Positions 55,361-63,517 of a stretch of 64,000 bases of DNA are shown one piece after another. Position 1 is the first letter of the stretch, and every line of letters begins with the position of its first letter. Origin of the DNA: Oryzibacter oryziterrae (lineage in GTDB: Bacteria > Pseudomonadota > Alphaproteobacteria > Rhizobiales > Pleomorphomonadaceae); contig NZ_JAKJIC010000008.1 in assembly GCF_021864535.1 (NCBI RefSeq), positions 124,001-188,000 on the forward strand, read 5' to 3'. A program made the position numbers and the translations under genes. The notes under the pieces were generated by a model that saw only the letters and a list, made by a program, of their open reading frames with translations, had not been told where the DNA came from and did not search any database.

Positions 55361-55505
55361 GCACTACAGTTGCTGATTTGTCAGGCCGTGGCGAAAGGGG
55401 TGATTTTCGAGCATCGGAGCGGAGCGTACATTTGAGTACGTGAGCACCGAAGCGCAGAAAATTGCCTCTTGCAGACCGGCATCACAAATATTGCAACTGT
55501 AGTGT
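55361..55505. mobile_element. 145-bp palindromic MITE-like element with TA target duplication
   Basis: The ends GCACTACAGTTGC and GCAACTGTAGTGT are terminal inverted repeats (12 of 13 positions pair), and the whole element folds back on itself around GTAC-ATTTGA-GTAC near 55433. TA flanks both ends (55359-55360 and 55506-55507), matching the target duplication of IS630/Tc1-mariner-type transposases. It has no coding capacity. No second copy was noticed in this window. Confidence 0.7.
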
Positions 55506-55574
55506 TAGCCCCGAACCACCACCACATGGTTAACAAACCGTCGACAGCGCCTTCTCGTCGCCCGCCCGAGCGGC

Positions 55575-56333
55575 TTACTCCTCCACCTTGGGCGCGCGCT
55601 TTTCCAGCGTCGAGAAGATGCCCCGCAGCGTTCGCACCTCCTGCGCCGTCAGCTGCTGGCGCTGGAAGATGGCCCGCAGGTTGCGCACCATCGTCGGCCG
55701 CTTTTCCGGCGGATGGAAGAAATGCCGTTCGTCGAGCAGCCGTTCCAGATGCTCGAACATGTGGATCACGTCATCCTTGGTGGCCAGTGGCGACCGCTCC
55801 GACATGGCGAAGGGAATGGCCGCGTCGGGATCTTCGAACCCCGCCTTGCGCCACTCGTAGGCCACCACCAGCACCGCCTGGGCGATGTTGAGCGAGGCAT
55901 ACTCGGGCACCACCGGCAGCGTCAGGATCTCGTCGGCCAGCGCGATCTCGTCATTGTTGAGGCCCCAGCGCTCGCGCCCGAACAGCAGCCCCACGCGCGC
56001 GCCCTGCCCTTCCAGCTCGCGGATATGCCGCGACGCCTGCACCGGCCCGCGCACCGCCTTGGTCACGTCGCGATCGCGTGCCGTCGTCGCATAGACGAAG
56101 GAGAGATCGGCCACCGCATCCTCGAGCCGCTCGAACACCCGCGTTTTGGCGATGATATGCTGCGCCTTGGCCGCGTTGGCCTCCGCCTTCTCGTTCGGCC
56201 AGCCGTCCCTCGGGCTGACCAGCCTCAGGTCCGACAGGCCGAAGTTGGCCATGGCGCGCGCAGCGGCGCCGATATTCTCGCCCATCTGCGGCTCGCAGAG
56301 GATCACGGCGGGGGAAAGATCGATCTCACTCAT
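55575..56333 (-). CDS. trmJ: tRNA/rRNA 2'-O-methyltransferase TrmJ (SpoU family)
   Basis: A 252-residue SPOUT-class enzyme, probably methylating the 2'-O of position 32 of certain tRNAs. Motifs are LCEPQMGENIGAAARAMANFGLSDLRLV at the start, motif 2 VGLLFGRERWGLNNDEIALAD and motif 3 LPVVPEYASLNIAQAVLVVAYEW, which form the trefoil knot that binds SAM. The C-terminal helical extension (HMFEHLERLLDERHFF...) is typical for TrmJ. murI lies beyond the palindromic element on the same strand. Confidence 0.93.
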   Translation of the reverse strand: MSEIDLSPAVILCEPQMGENIGAAARAMANFGLSDLRLVSPRDGWPNEKAEANAAKAQHIIAKTRVFERLEDAVADLSFVYATTARDRDVTKAVRGPVQASRHIRELEGQGARVGLLFGRERWGLNNDEIALADEILTLPVVPEYASLNIAQAVLVVAYEWRKAGFEDPDAAIPFAMSERSPLATKDDVIHMFEHLERLLDERHFFHPPEKRPTMVRNLRAIFQRQQLTAQEVRTLRGIFSTLEKRAPKVEE

Positions 56334-56656
56334 GGCTCAGGCATCATCTGTCCGGTTTTGCCGGTTCACTGACACAGATGCGCGCCGGTGAAAAGCGGTT
56401 TCCCCTCCATAGCTGCAAAGGATGGCTCGGTGGCAGCCGCAATCTTCTCCGTCGCTGACCATGTCTCATTCTTGTCGTTGGTGCGCTAAAGCGCATCGAT
56501 CACCAACCGATGGACATACTTCGGCAGCCGCAACCTTGCCCGCCGCACGAATGGTCATGGCGAAGTCGACGCTGAATAGCGGTCGCACCCACCACAAGAC
56601 GTGTCGATATAGTCAACTCAATTGGAATCACTCCCCCACTTACTCACAACTCAAGA
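56334..56656. other. Intergenic region with a nested inverted repeat
   Basis: A 323-bp region without a convincing gene; the open frame on the plus strand from 56422 lacks a ribosome site and family features. TTGGTG...CACCAA (56478-56506) encloses GCGCT-AA-AGCGC, forming a nested hairpin of unknown role. Confidence 0.5.
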
Positions 56657-57079
56657 TCAATCAGGCTCGATGATCTTGAATGGTCGAGTTCCAATCTCCG
56701 CGCCCGTCTCCGCATCCACCAGCTTCGCTCGGATAGGCTTTCCGGTTTCCGCGTCCACATAGCGAGCAAGGCGCCCTCCCCCACGATGTTTCTGCCCCCA
56801 TGCCCCGATCATGACGAGGACCGGCAGAAAGTCCCGTCCTGCATCGGTCAGAAGATACTCGTCCCGTGGCGGTCGCTCCGAGTAGCGACGCCTTTCGAGC
56901 AGGCCATCTTCCACCAATGAAGCCAGGCGCTTGGTCAGTATGGTCGGAGCAATGCCGAGACTTTTCCGGATCTCGTCAAAACGCGTGATGCCCATGGCGG
57001 CGTCGCGCAGGACCAGGATGCTCCAGGCGTCACCGACACAGGAGACGCCTCTGGCGATTGGACAGGTGGATTCGGACAT
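56657..57079 (-). CDS. HxlR-family transcriptional regulator
   Basis: A 140-residue winged-helix protein. ATG 57079 (MSESTCPIARG) is preferred over ATG 57094 because GGAAGA precedes it. Family features are the early Cys-Pro-Ile (a candidate redox cysteine), GDAWSILVLRDAAMGITRFDEIRKSLGIAPTILTKRLASLVEDGLLERRRYSERPPRDEYLLTDAGR. An extra C-terminal 35 residues (YVDAETGKPIRAKLVDAETG) carry a small internal repeat, VDAETG twice. It is divergent from an SDR gene, and direct repeats between them are probable operators. Confidence 0.92.
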   Translation of the reverse strand: MSESTCPIARGVSCVGDAWSILVLRDAAMGITRFDEIRKSLGIAPTILTKRLASLVEDGLLERRRYSERPPRDEYLLTDAGRDFLPVLVMIGAWGQKHRGGGRLARYVDAETGKPIRAKLVDAETGAEIGTRPFKIIEPD

Positions 57080-57101
57080 ATTTTCATCTTCCATATCATT
57101 T

Positions 57102-57130
57102 TGATAGTGACTTAATATCGATATGATAGT
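57102..57130. promoter_or_regulatory. Probable HxlR operator: direct repeats and palindrome
   Basis: Two TGATAGT repeats (57102-57108 and 57124-57130) are 22 bases apart, about two helical turns, and the perfect palindrome ATATCGATAT (57115-57124) lies between them. They occupy the 98-bp gap between the divergent HxlR and SDR genes. Confidence 0.55.
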
Positions 57131-57177
57131 ATCTAGTTTTCCAGGATAGTTCTACACTCCCGAGGAAGGAAATCGGA

Positions 57178-57993
57178 ATGAGCAGTTCAAACCGCGGCGT
57201 AGCCCTTGTCACGGGCGCATCCACCGGAATCGGGCGCGCTACCGCCGCCACTCTGGTAGAGGCCGGCTATCGGGTCTTCGGTACCAGCCGCCGGCTCATG
57301 TCGGACGGCCCGGCAGGTGTAACGATGCTGCCCTGTGACGTCGGCGACGAGGCGTCGGTGACAAGGCTGATCGACGACGTCGTTGCTGCGGCAGGTCGCA
57401 TAGATCTGCTGGTCAACAACGCCGGCATTGGCCTGATGGGGGGAGCAGAAGAGTCCTCCGTCGCTCAGGCACAACAGCTTTTCAACATCAACTTCTTCGG
57501 GCTGCTGCGCGTCACCAACGCCGTGCTGCCGATCATGCGGCGCCAGAAGGTTGGCAGGATCGTCAACATGAGCTCGGTACTGGGCTTCATACCGGCTCCA
57601 TTCACGGCGCTCTATGCGGCCAGCAAACACGCCGTCGAGGGCTATTCGGAATCGCTCGATCACGAGGTACGCACCCAGGGCATTCGCGTCGTCATGGTCG
57701 AACCGGCCTATACCCGCACGTCCTTCGAGGACAATCTGAGCAAAGCCGATCATCTGATCGAGACCTACGATTCAGGTCGCGCAAACGCGGCTGCGGTGAT
57801 CCGCAAGGCCATGGAAACCGGCGACCTGCCGCAGATCGTCGCTCATGTGGTGCTGAAAGCGGCGACAGACAGCAAGCCCAGGCTCCGCTACCCGGCGGGA
57901 AAGATGGCACGCCAACTTTCCCTGCTGCGCCGCTTCGTTCCCGCCTCCGCTTTCGACAAGAGCTTGCGAAAGCAAAGCGGCCTCCCCGTTTGA
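57178..57993 (+). CDS. Short-chain dehydrogenase/reductase (SDR)
   Basis: A 271-residue classical SDR with the cofactor motif TGASTGIGRA, NNAG at about 80-83, and the catalytic Ser, Tyr and Lys in VNMSSVLGFIPAPFTALYAASKHAVEGY. GTSRR after the second strand, with its basic residues, suggests NADP(H) preference. The C-terminal RYPAGKMARQLSLLRRFVP region is typical of the subgroup. AAGGAAAT lies upstream of the ATG. It is divergent from an HxlR regulator, so it is likely induced by a reactive compound sensed by that protein. Substrate unknown. Confidence 0.9.
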   Translation: MSSSNRGVALVTGASTGIGRATAATLVEAGYRVFGTSRRLMSDGPAGVTMLPCDVGDEASVTRLIDDVVAAAGRIDLLVNNAGIGLMGGAEESSVAQAQQLFNINFFGLLRVTNAVLPIMRRQKVGRIVNMSSVLGFIPAPFTALYAASKHAVEGYSESLDHEVRTQGIRVVMVEPAYTRTSFEDNLSKADHLIETYDSGRANAAAVIRKAMETGDLPQIVAHVVLKAATDSKPRLRYPAGKMARQLSLLRRFVPASAFDKSLRKQSGLPV

Positions 57994-58053
57994 CCCGTGG
58001 GAGATCAGCAAGCCGCCGCAGCGACCCGCACAGTCGCTGTCGGCGGCGAAGCT

Positions 58054-59229
58054 CTAGATCCAGACCCGCGCACCCGATGCGGCAACCGTGCCGACCACCA
58101 CGAGCAGCGCCGGCATGCGCCCGGCCACCAGCGCCGCAAAGCCGCCTGCCACGATCACCACGTCCCACCGATCCCCCACCGCCGTGGTCCAGAGCGGATC
58201 GTAGAGCGTCGCCCCCAGCAGCCCGACCACCGCCGCATTCACCCCGTCGAGCGCCCGCTGCAGTCGCGGCACCGACCGGAGGCGCGACCAATAGGGCAGC
58301 GCCGCCGCCACCAGCATCAGCCCCGGCAGAAAGATCGCCATCGTCGCCAGCGCCGCGGCCAGCACAGGCTCAGGCCCGCCCACCAGCGCGCCCAGATAGG
58401 TGGCAAAGCTGAACATCGGCCCGGGCACCGCTTGCGCCAGGCCATAGCCCGCAAGAAACCGCTCCGGCGTCACCGCTCCTTCGGTCACGACCGCGTCCGA
58501 CAGCATCGGCAGCACCACATGGCCGCCGCCGAACACCAGTGCGCCGGCCCGATAGATCGCCGCCAGAACCGCCGCCGTCGAGCCCGGCCAAACCACGCTC
58601 ACCGCCACGGCGGCCACCGTCGCCGCGACCAGCACCGCCATAGCCGCCCCCGCGATCGCCACCGGCACCCGCGGCAACGCGCCCCCAACCACCGCCCGCT
58701 CCCGCCCCGGTAACAGCAGCGCGCCCGCGACCGCCGCCAGCGCGATCACGCCCATCTGCCCGACGGCCCCGCCCGGCCAGACCATCGCCGCCATGGCCGC
58801 CACGGCGATTGCCGCCCGCGGCCCGTCCGGCGTCAGCGTCCTCGCCATGCCCGTGACCGCTTGCGCCACCACCGCGACCGCCAGCAGCTTCAATCCATGC
58901 AGCACCGCCCCTGACAGAGCGCCGGTCGGCGCGTCCCAATAGAGCGCCGCCACCCCCATCAACAGCGCCGACGGCAGCGTGAAGCCGAGGAAGGCCGCAA
59001 GCCCGCCCATCCAGCCGCCGCGCATCAGCCCGATGGCAAAACCCGTCTGGCTCGACGCCGGCCCCGGCAGGAACTGGCACAGTGCCACCAGATCGGCATA
59101 GGCCGCCTCACTGAGCCAGCGCCGCCGCTCGACGAACTCCCGCCGGAAATAGCCCAGATGCGCGATCGGCCCACCAAACGACGTCAGCCCCAGCCGCAGG
59201 AACACCGCAAAGATCGTCAAACTGCCCAC
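58054..59229 (-). CDS. chrA: Chromate transporter ChrA
   Basis: A 391-residue membrane protein of the CHR superfamily in its long, two-repeat form. The two halves start with FLRLGLTSFGGPIAHLGYFRREFVERRRWL and YRAGALVFGGGHVVLPML, and each has its LPGPAS or VPGPMF motif (CQFLPGPASSQTGFAIG, QAVPGPMFSFATYLGA). About ten or more hydrophobic helices follow. ChrA expels chromate from the cytoplasm using the proton gradient. The start is GTG 59229. No chrB-type regulator is adjacent. Confidence 0.93.
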   Translation of the reverse strand: MGSLTIFAVFLRLGLTSFGGPIAHLGYFRREFVERRRWLSEAAYADLVALCQFLPGPASSQTGFAIGLMRGGWMGGLAAFLGFTLPSALLMGVAALYWDAPTGALSGAVLHGLKLLAVAVVAQAVTGMARTLTPDGPRAAIAVAAMAAMVWPGGAVGQMGVIALAAVAGALLLPGRERAVVGGALPRVPVAIAGAAMAVLVAATVAAVAVSVVWPGSTAAVLAAIYRAGALVFGGGHVVLPMLSDAVVTEGAVTPERFLAGYGLAQAVPGPMFSFATYLGALVGGPEPVLAAALATMAIFLPGLMLVAAALPYWSRLRSVPRLQRALDGVNAAVVGLLGATLYDPLWTTAVGDRWDVVIVAGGFAALVAGRMPALLVVVGTVAASGARVWI

Positions 59230-59482
59230 TGCCGCCCGTCCTTTCGCCTCTCGCCATCGCCTCGCACCTGCCCCCGAACCCTATACCATCCTCCGTCTCT
59301 CCAGTTTGACGTTTTGGCCCGGTAACCAGACATTTTCCCTTCCCATTACGTAAAGGGCACCTAGCCAAATTATCTTGCCCGACGCCCTGTTCACCCGCGC
59401 GCGCCCATGCTAAACGGCCACATCCGCGTGTTTCCGTATCGAGCATGCGCAATCCCTTCATTTCCCTCGGAAGGTTCTGAAT

Positions 59483-60700
59483 ATGGCGAAGATCAAGGTG
59501 GCGAACCCGGTCGTCGATCTCGACGGCGACGAGATGACCCGGATCATCTGGCAGTTCATCAAGGAAAAGCTGATCCTGCCCTATCTCGACATCGACATCG
59601 AATATTACGATCTGTCGGTCGAGAACCGCGACGCCACCAACGATCAGGTGACCATCGACGCCGCCCACGCCATCAAGAAGCACGGCGTCGGCATCAAGTG
59701 CGCCACCATCACGCCCGACGAAGCCCGCGTGAAGGAATTCAACCTCAAGGAAATGTGGAAGTCGCCCAACGGCACCATCCGCAACATCCTCGGCGGCGTG
59801 ATCTTCCGCGAGCCGATCATCTGCAAGAACGTGCCGCGCCTCGTTCCCGGCTGGACCCAGCCGATCGTCGTCGGCCGTCATGCCTTCGGCGACCAGTACA
59901 AGGCCACCGACTTCAAGTTCCCCGGCAAGGGCACGCTGACCATCAAGTTCGTCGGCGACGACGGCCAGGTGATCGAGAAGGAAGTCTACAAGGCCCCCAG
60001 CGCCGGTGTCGCGCTTGCCATGTACAATCTCGACGAGTCGATCCGCGACTTCGCCCGCGCCTCGCTGAACTACGGCATCATGCGCAAGTGGCCGGTGTAT
60101 CTGTCCACCAAGAACACCATCCTCAAGGCCTATGACGGTCGCTTCAAGGACATCTTCCAGGAAGTCTACGAGACCGAGTTCAAGGCCGAATTCGACAAGC
60201 TCGGCATCACCTACGAGCATCGCCTGATCGACGACATGGTCGCCTCGGCGCTCAAGTGGTCCGGCGGCTATATCTGGGCCTGCAAGAACTATGACGGCGA
60301 CGTGCAGTCCGACACCGTGGCCCAGGGCTTCGGCTCGCTCGGCCTGATGACCTCCGTGCTGCTCACCCCCGATGGCCAGACCGTCGAGGCCGAAGCCGCC
60401 CACGGCACCGTCACCCGCCACTATCGCGAGCACCAGAAGGGCAAGGAGACCTCCACCAACTCCATCGCCTCGATCTTCGCCTGGACCCGCGGCCTCGCCC
60501 ACCGCGCCAAGCTCGACAACAACACCGACCTCGCCAAGTTCGCCGCCACCTTGGAAAAGGTCTGCGTCGACACCGTCGAAGCCGGCTTCATGACCAAGGA
60601 CCTCGCCCTGCTGGTCGGCCCGGAACAGTCCTGGCTCACCACCACCGGCTTCCTCGACAAGATCGCCCAGAACCTCGAAACCGAAATGGCCAAGTGGTGA
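59483..60700 (+). CDS. icd: NADP-dependent isocitrate dehydrogenase (dimeric, eukaryote-like type)
   Basis: A 405-residue TCA-cycle enzyme converting isocitrate to 2-oxoglutarate and CO2 with NADP. ATG 59483 ([23 protein letters not shown]) follows GGAAGG by 7 bases. [20 protein letters not shown] holds the substrate-binding Ser and Arg, and [40 protein letters not shown] the metal-binding Asp residues. [28 protein letters not shown] near the end carries NADP contacts. This is the type II form shared with mitochondria, not the E. coli form. It has its own terminator and borders the low-GC island. Confidence 0.97.
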   Translation: MAKIKVANPVVDLDGDEMTRIIWQFIKEKLILPYLDIDIEYYDLSVENRDATNDQVTIDAAHAIKKHGVGIKCATITPDEARVKEFNLKEMWKSPNGTIRNILGGVIFREPIICKNVPRLVPGWTQPIVVGRHAFGDQYKATDFKFPGKGTLTIKFVGDDGQVIEKEVYKAPSAGVALAMYNLDESIRDFARASLNYGIMRKWPVYLSTKNTILKAYDGRFKDIFQEVYETEFKAEFDKLGITYEHRLIDDMVASALKWSGGYIWACKNYDGDVQSDTVAQGFGSLGLMTSVLLTPDGQTVEAEAAHGTVTRHYREHQKGKETSTNSIASIFAWTRGLAHRAKLDNNTDLAKFAATLEKVCVDTVEAGFMTKDLALLVGPEQSWLTTTGFLDKIAQNLETEMAKW

Positions 60701-60761
60701 GAATGGGTTAGCTCAGCCGGAGGCGCGGAGCGCTGACGGGTGAGACATGAAAGATGCGATG

Positions 60762-60790
60762 GCCCGGGCCGTGAGGCTCGGGCTTTTTTG
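60762..60790 (+). terminator. Rho-independent terminator of icd
   Basis: GCCCGGGCC-GTGA-GGCTCGGGC pairs over 9 bp and is followed by TTTTTTG. It lies 61 bases after the icd stop and marks the boundary to the low-GC stretch. Confidence 0.9.
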
Positions 60791-60877
60791 TTGACGGCAC
60801 ACCACTGTGTAGGAAAAAATTTGCGGAACGCAGACCATACGGAAGCGAAAAATTCTCTGCACGCTACATATACAGCT

Positions 60878-61411
60878 TCAGTCGCCTGCATCATCCTTAA
60901 CAATTAAATCACTCCACTTCTTTAGAGGAGAATCAATTGAAGAACTAGAATGGAGTAACTCTATAGATTCCTTGCGCGTATTTTGATTTTGACTTATTAG
61001 GGCATCGAATATATACTTTAAAAGTTCGGCCCTACGCGCGCCTCTTAAAGGCTCATGCACACCCAACATGCGCACTGCCTCTTTCAAGCGCTGAATGTTT
61101 GAGAGAACTCTCCCCTGTTCAATATCAGCAAGTAGATTGATTAGTAATGGCCGTTGTTCAGTCGAGAGTTGGTCTATCAACGGCATAACCACCTCTCGTA
61201 CTCTTTGGTTGTAGTCAGGGGCCTTGCGTTCGATGTGGCCGTTACCCTGCCGCTTGGTACCACCAGCTAGCAATACAGTTGTCGCATTTTTGACAGACTC
61301 AAAAAGCCCCCCTCTCGTGATAAGCAACATTGCTTCGCGGAATTCTGCGTCGCTGTACTTCAAATTCAAGCGAACCAGTTCCCGCGCGAGAGAAACGGCA
61401 CGTTTCGTCAT
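60878..61411 (-). CDS. Uncharacterised partner of the ParA-type ATPase
   Basis: A 177-residue protein that I cannot assign to a family. It is predicted to be mostly helical: an N-terminal block (RAVSLARELVRLNLKYSDAEFREAMLLIT), a basic glycine-containing linker (GGTKRQGNGHIERK), a central helical bundle (VREVVMPLIDQLSTEQRPLLINLLADIEQG) and a Ser-rich, then charged tail. It has no signal peptide or membrane helix. Its ATG overlaps the ParA-type stop by four bases (ATGA), so the two are translationally coupled. By position it could be a ParB-like DNA-binding adaptor, but no known ParB motif is visible. Base composition is far lower in GC than the neighbours. Confidence 0.8.
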   Translation of the reverse strand: MTKRAVSLARELVRLNLKYSDAEFREAMLLITRGGLFESVKNATTVLLAGGTKRQGNGHIERKAPDYNQRVREVVMPLIDQLSTEQRPLLINLLADIEQGRVLSNIQRLKEAVRMLGVHEPLRGARRAELLKYIFDALISQNQNTRKESIELLHSSSSIDSPLKKWSDLIVKDDAGD

Positions 61412-62253
61412 AACCCAATCCTTGAAGCGAAGTCGTTACAGAAGTTGGCAACTTTTGTCGCCACCGTGGATCTAGCGTAAGAGGTTTGAAATATTGGCTT
61501 ACCCTCCCGCGCACCCTTTGGGAAGGACCGAGAATACGGAACCACTCGCGGGAAAACGTGCCAATCAAATGTTCTGGATAACTCACGAACCTCACGCAAC
61601 GAACGTTCTTCCTCAGGCGAGTAGTCTGAGCACATATTAAAGCATACCCCCGAGACAGCAACATCCTTTCGATATGAGCTGCGAAAGTCTGCCAATGACT
61701 GCCTGATAAGCGGAAGCCCAATCGTTGAAAGGAACTCAGGCTTTACAGGTATCAGCATCATATCCGTCGTAAGATACGCCGCCGTTGTGAGAACAGATTC
61801 GGTTGGAGCACAATCAATAAGAATCATGTCGTAGTGATCCTCAATCTCAGAAATAAAATTTGAAAGCAAATGCTCCTTTTGACTTGGATTTTTAAGAGTA
61901 TAACTTAGCTCAAGTTGAGACGGCAACAAATGAATGTATTGTCCACCGGAAAACTTAACGATCGTGCGAATCGAATCTCGTAGAGTTCTTTTAGACGATC
62001 GAAGTCCAGGAGCCCGGGACTGCTGTTCAAATACATCCCAAATTGTTGGGGCATCTGCATCAATGACTTCTTTTTCGTACCGATCAACACCCATCATATA
62101 CTGACTAGCATTAAATTGAGGGTCCAGATCAACCAAAAGAACACGCTTGCGCCACTCCCTCATCGCCGAGAAATGCCAAGCTAGGTTTGTGCAAAGAGTG
62201 CTCTTACCGACGCCACCCTTCATGTTCATAATAGCTATTTTCTTCGCCATCAT
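61408..62253 (-). CDS. ParA/Soj-family ATPase
   Basis: A 281-residue ATPase of the ParA/MinD superfamily. The deviant Walker A is KGGVGKST at 12-19 with the signature Lys; Walker A' is VLLVDLDPQFNASQYM and Walker B is DMILIDCAPTESVLTTAAYLTTDMMLIPVKPE. There is no N-terminal helix-turn-helix, so it is the chromosomal Soj or small-plasmid size. The region FPRVVPYSRSFPKGAREGKPIF near the end resembles other ParA proteins. It is the first gene of a two-gene operon. Bases 61801-61860 inside it contain only 21 G/C of 60 (icd has 37 of 60 at 60541-60600), so it was probably acquired. No replication gene is nearby. Confidence 0.9.
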   Translation of the reverse strand: MMAKKIAIMNMKGGVGKSTLCTNLAWHFSAMREWRKRVLLVDLDPQFNASQYMMGVDRYEKEVIDADAPTIWDVFEQQSRAPGLRSSKRTLRDSIRTIVKFSGGQYIHLLPSQLELSYTLKNPSQKEHLLSNFISEIEDHYDMILIDCAPTESVLTTAAYLTTDMMLIPVKPEFLSTIGLPLIRQSLADFRSSYRKDVAVSGVCFNMCSDYSPEEERSLREVRELSRTFDWHVFPRVVPYSRSFPKGAREGKPIFQTSYARSTVATKVANFCNDFASRIGL

Positions 62254-62316
62254 CCGTTCCCCTATGCCAAACTAGTGCAATCTCATTTACGTTCGCCAAT
62301 CTTGGTACAACTAAGA

Positions 62317-62338
62317 AGCGAGTCGCTAGTAGTATAGC
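62317..62338. promoter_or_regulatory. Overlapping palindromes in the parA-type promoter region
   Basis: AGCGA-G-TCGCT (62317-62327) is a perfect 5-1-5 dyad. It overlaps GCTA-GTAGTA-TAGC (62325-62338), which includes a TATACT -10-like hexamer on the minus strand. The pair lies 64-85 bases upstream of the ATPase gene, a fitting place for autoregulation. Confidence 0.5.
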
Positions 62339-62914
62339 GCAATACCCCCCTGTTGAGGAATAGATTGCTGTCTACACGAAATATTACCTAAAATTGCATC
62401 TCCAAACAAAAACTGAGGACAATGGAATCATCACACAAACGCCAACGCGTACCACTCACCCCCCAAAAAATCTTATTCCCGCTCCACCCTCCCGCCCCAT
62501 AATCCCCCCATCCGCGGCCGGCGGGGAGGTGTCAGGATCCAGCACCGAGCATCTGGCCGGGGACCGGTCCCGCGCCTGCCGACTGGCGGCAGTCCCGGGC
62601 GAGCCTGACCTCGGTGCCACTGCCCCGCACTACGACGGGGTGCCCTGAAGCAGGAGGGCGATAGGGGTGTCGGGTGGGTCCAGAGCGACGGAGGCGGCAC
62701 TGATGGCGATGAGTCACGCAGCCCGTCCTTTCGTAACCGGGACCGCCTGGCTCCGGCCGATGGGCCACCGTCTTTCCCCGTGCGCCCTCGGGTGGTGCGG
62801 CAGACGGAGGTTCGGGAGGTGTCTCTTGAGGCATCGCCCAAAGCCGGGACAGCCCTGAAGACGTACCGTTTAAAATCGGGGGCGATGAGCTCTCGGACAG
62901 GCTTCGTACACACC

Positions 62915-62980
62915 GGACGGGAGCGCGGGCGACCGCTATCCTACTCCAAACCTTACCGCGGCCCCGCCGCGCTCCCGTCC
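62915..62980. repeat. Hairpin with perfect 14-bp stem
   Basis: GGACGGGAGCGCGG (62915-62928) pairs perfectly with CCGCGCTCCCGTCC (62967-62980) around a 38-base loop. No T-run follows; it may be a repeat element or a structured RNA. Confidence 0.6.
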
Positions 62981-63077
62981 CCGCACTTTGGCGGGGAGAA
63001 GAAGACCAAAGCAAAGCTCCGGTGGCCGTGGCCTCGCGGAGGTGAAGGTGTTTGTGGGGAGGTACGCGGCAGCCGGC

Positions 63078-63232
63078 CCCCCCTCTCCAACTCTCCCCCT
63101 CAAGGGGGGAGAGAGTGACGATTGGTTCCACGCAGAACCTTGGAAGGAACGCGGGTGGAGACTTTGAAGGATTGGCGGTGGTTAGCTCGTCATACTCTCT
63201 CCCCCCTTGAGGGGGAGAGTTGGAGAGGGGGG
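63078..63232. repeat. Perfect 39-nt inverted repeat
   Basis: The sequence at 63078-63116 (six C, then TCTCCAACTCTCCCCCTCAA, then six G and AGAGAGT) recurs exactly in reverse complement at 63194-63232, with 77 bases between. Each arm also contains its own smaller dyad (CTCTCCCCC...GGGGGAGAG). The structure is that of a paired palindromic repeat element. Confidence 0.85.
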
Positions 63233-63517
63233 TGTTGCAACCGATTGTTTAACCGCCAACCTCTGGAATCCGTCCGGCAAACAGCCCACACACCTCGAAC
63301 CCAACCGTCAACCCTGCGAAGGCTCTCGAAGACCAGCTCACCGCGTCCTCTCCCCCTTGCCGGGCTGAGGCTCGCCGAACGCCGAGCAGGCAAGTGACTG
63401 CGAGGCCGGCCGACTTGGAGAGAGGGAGAACCCAACTGCAAGATCAGGCGCCAACGCCGGACACAAGCCGCACCCCCTGACAGGCACAGGCCCTGCCCTC
63501 AAGAAAGCCTTATCCTC

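Larger units (their letters stand above)
62395..63517. other. Repeat-rich region without convincing genes
   Basis: About 1.1 kb of GC-rich DNA in which open frames on both strands translate to Arg/Pro/Ser-rich sequence with no ribosome sites or family features. It contains a 14-bp stem hairpin (62915-62980), a perfect 39-nt inverted repeat (63078-63116 and 63194-63232) and further CTCTCCCCC-type tracts near 63348 and 63420. It looks like an accumulation of intergenic repeat elements. Confidence 0.6.

Noticed and set aside
56422-56673. 83-residue frame on the plus strand
   Set aside because: No ribosome site, no family similarity, and it runs into the HxlR coding region.
62473-63131. Minus-strand frames of 146 and 199 residues in the repeat-rich region
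   Set aside because: Composition is dominated by Arg, Pro and Ser from GC-rich repeats, with no ribosome site; LSPLEGESWRGG comes directly from the CTCTCCCCC repeat.
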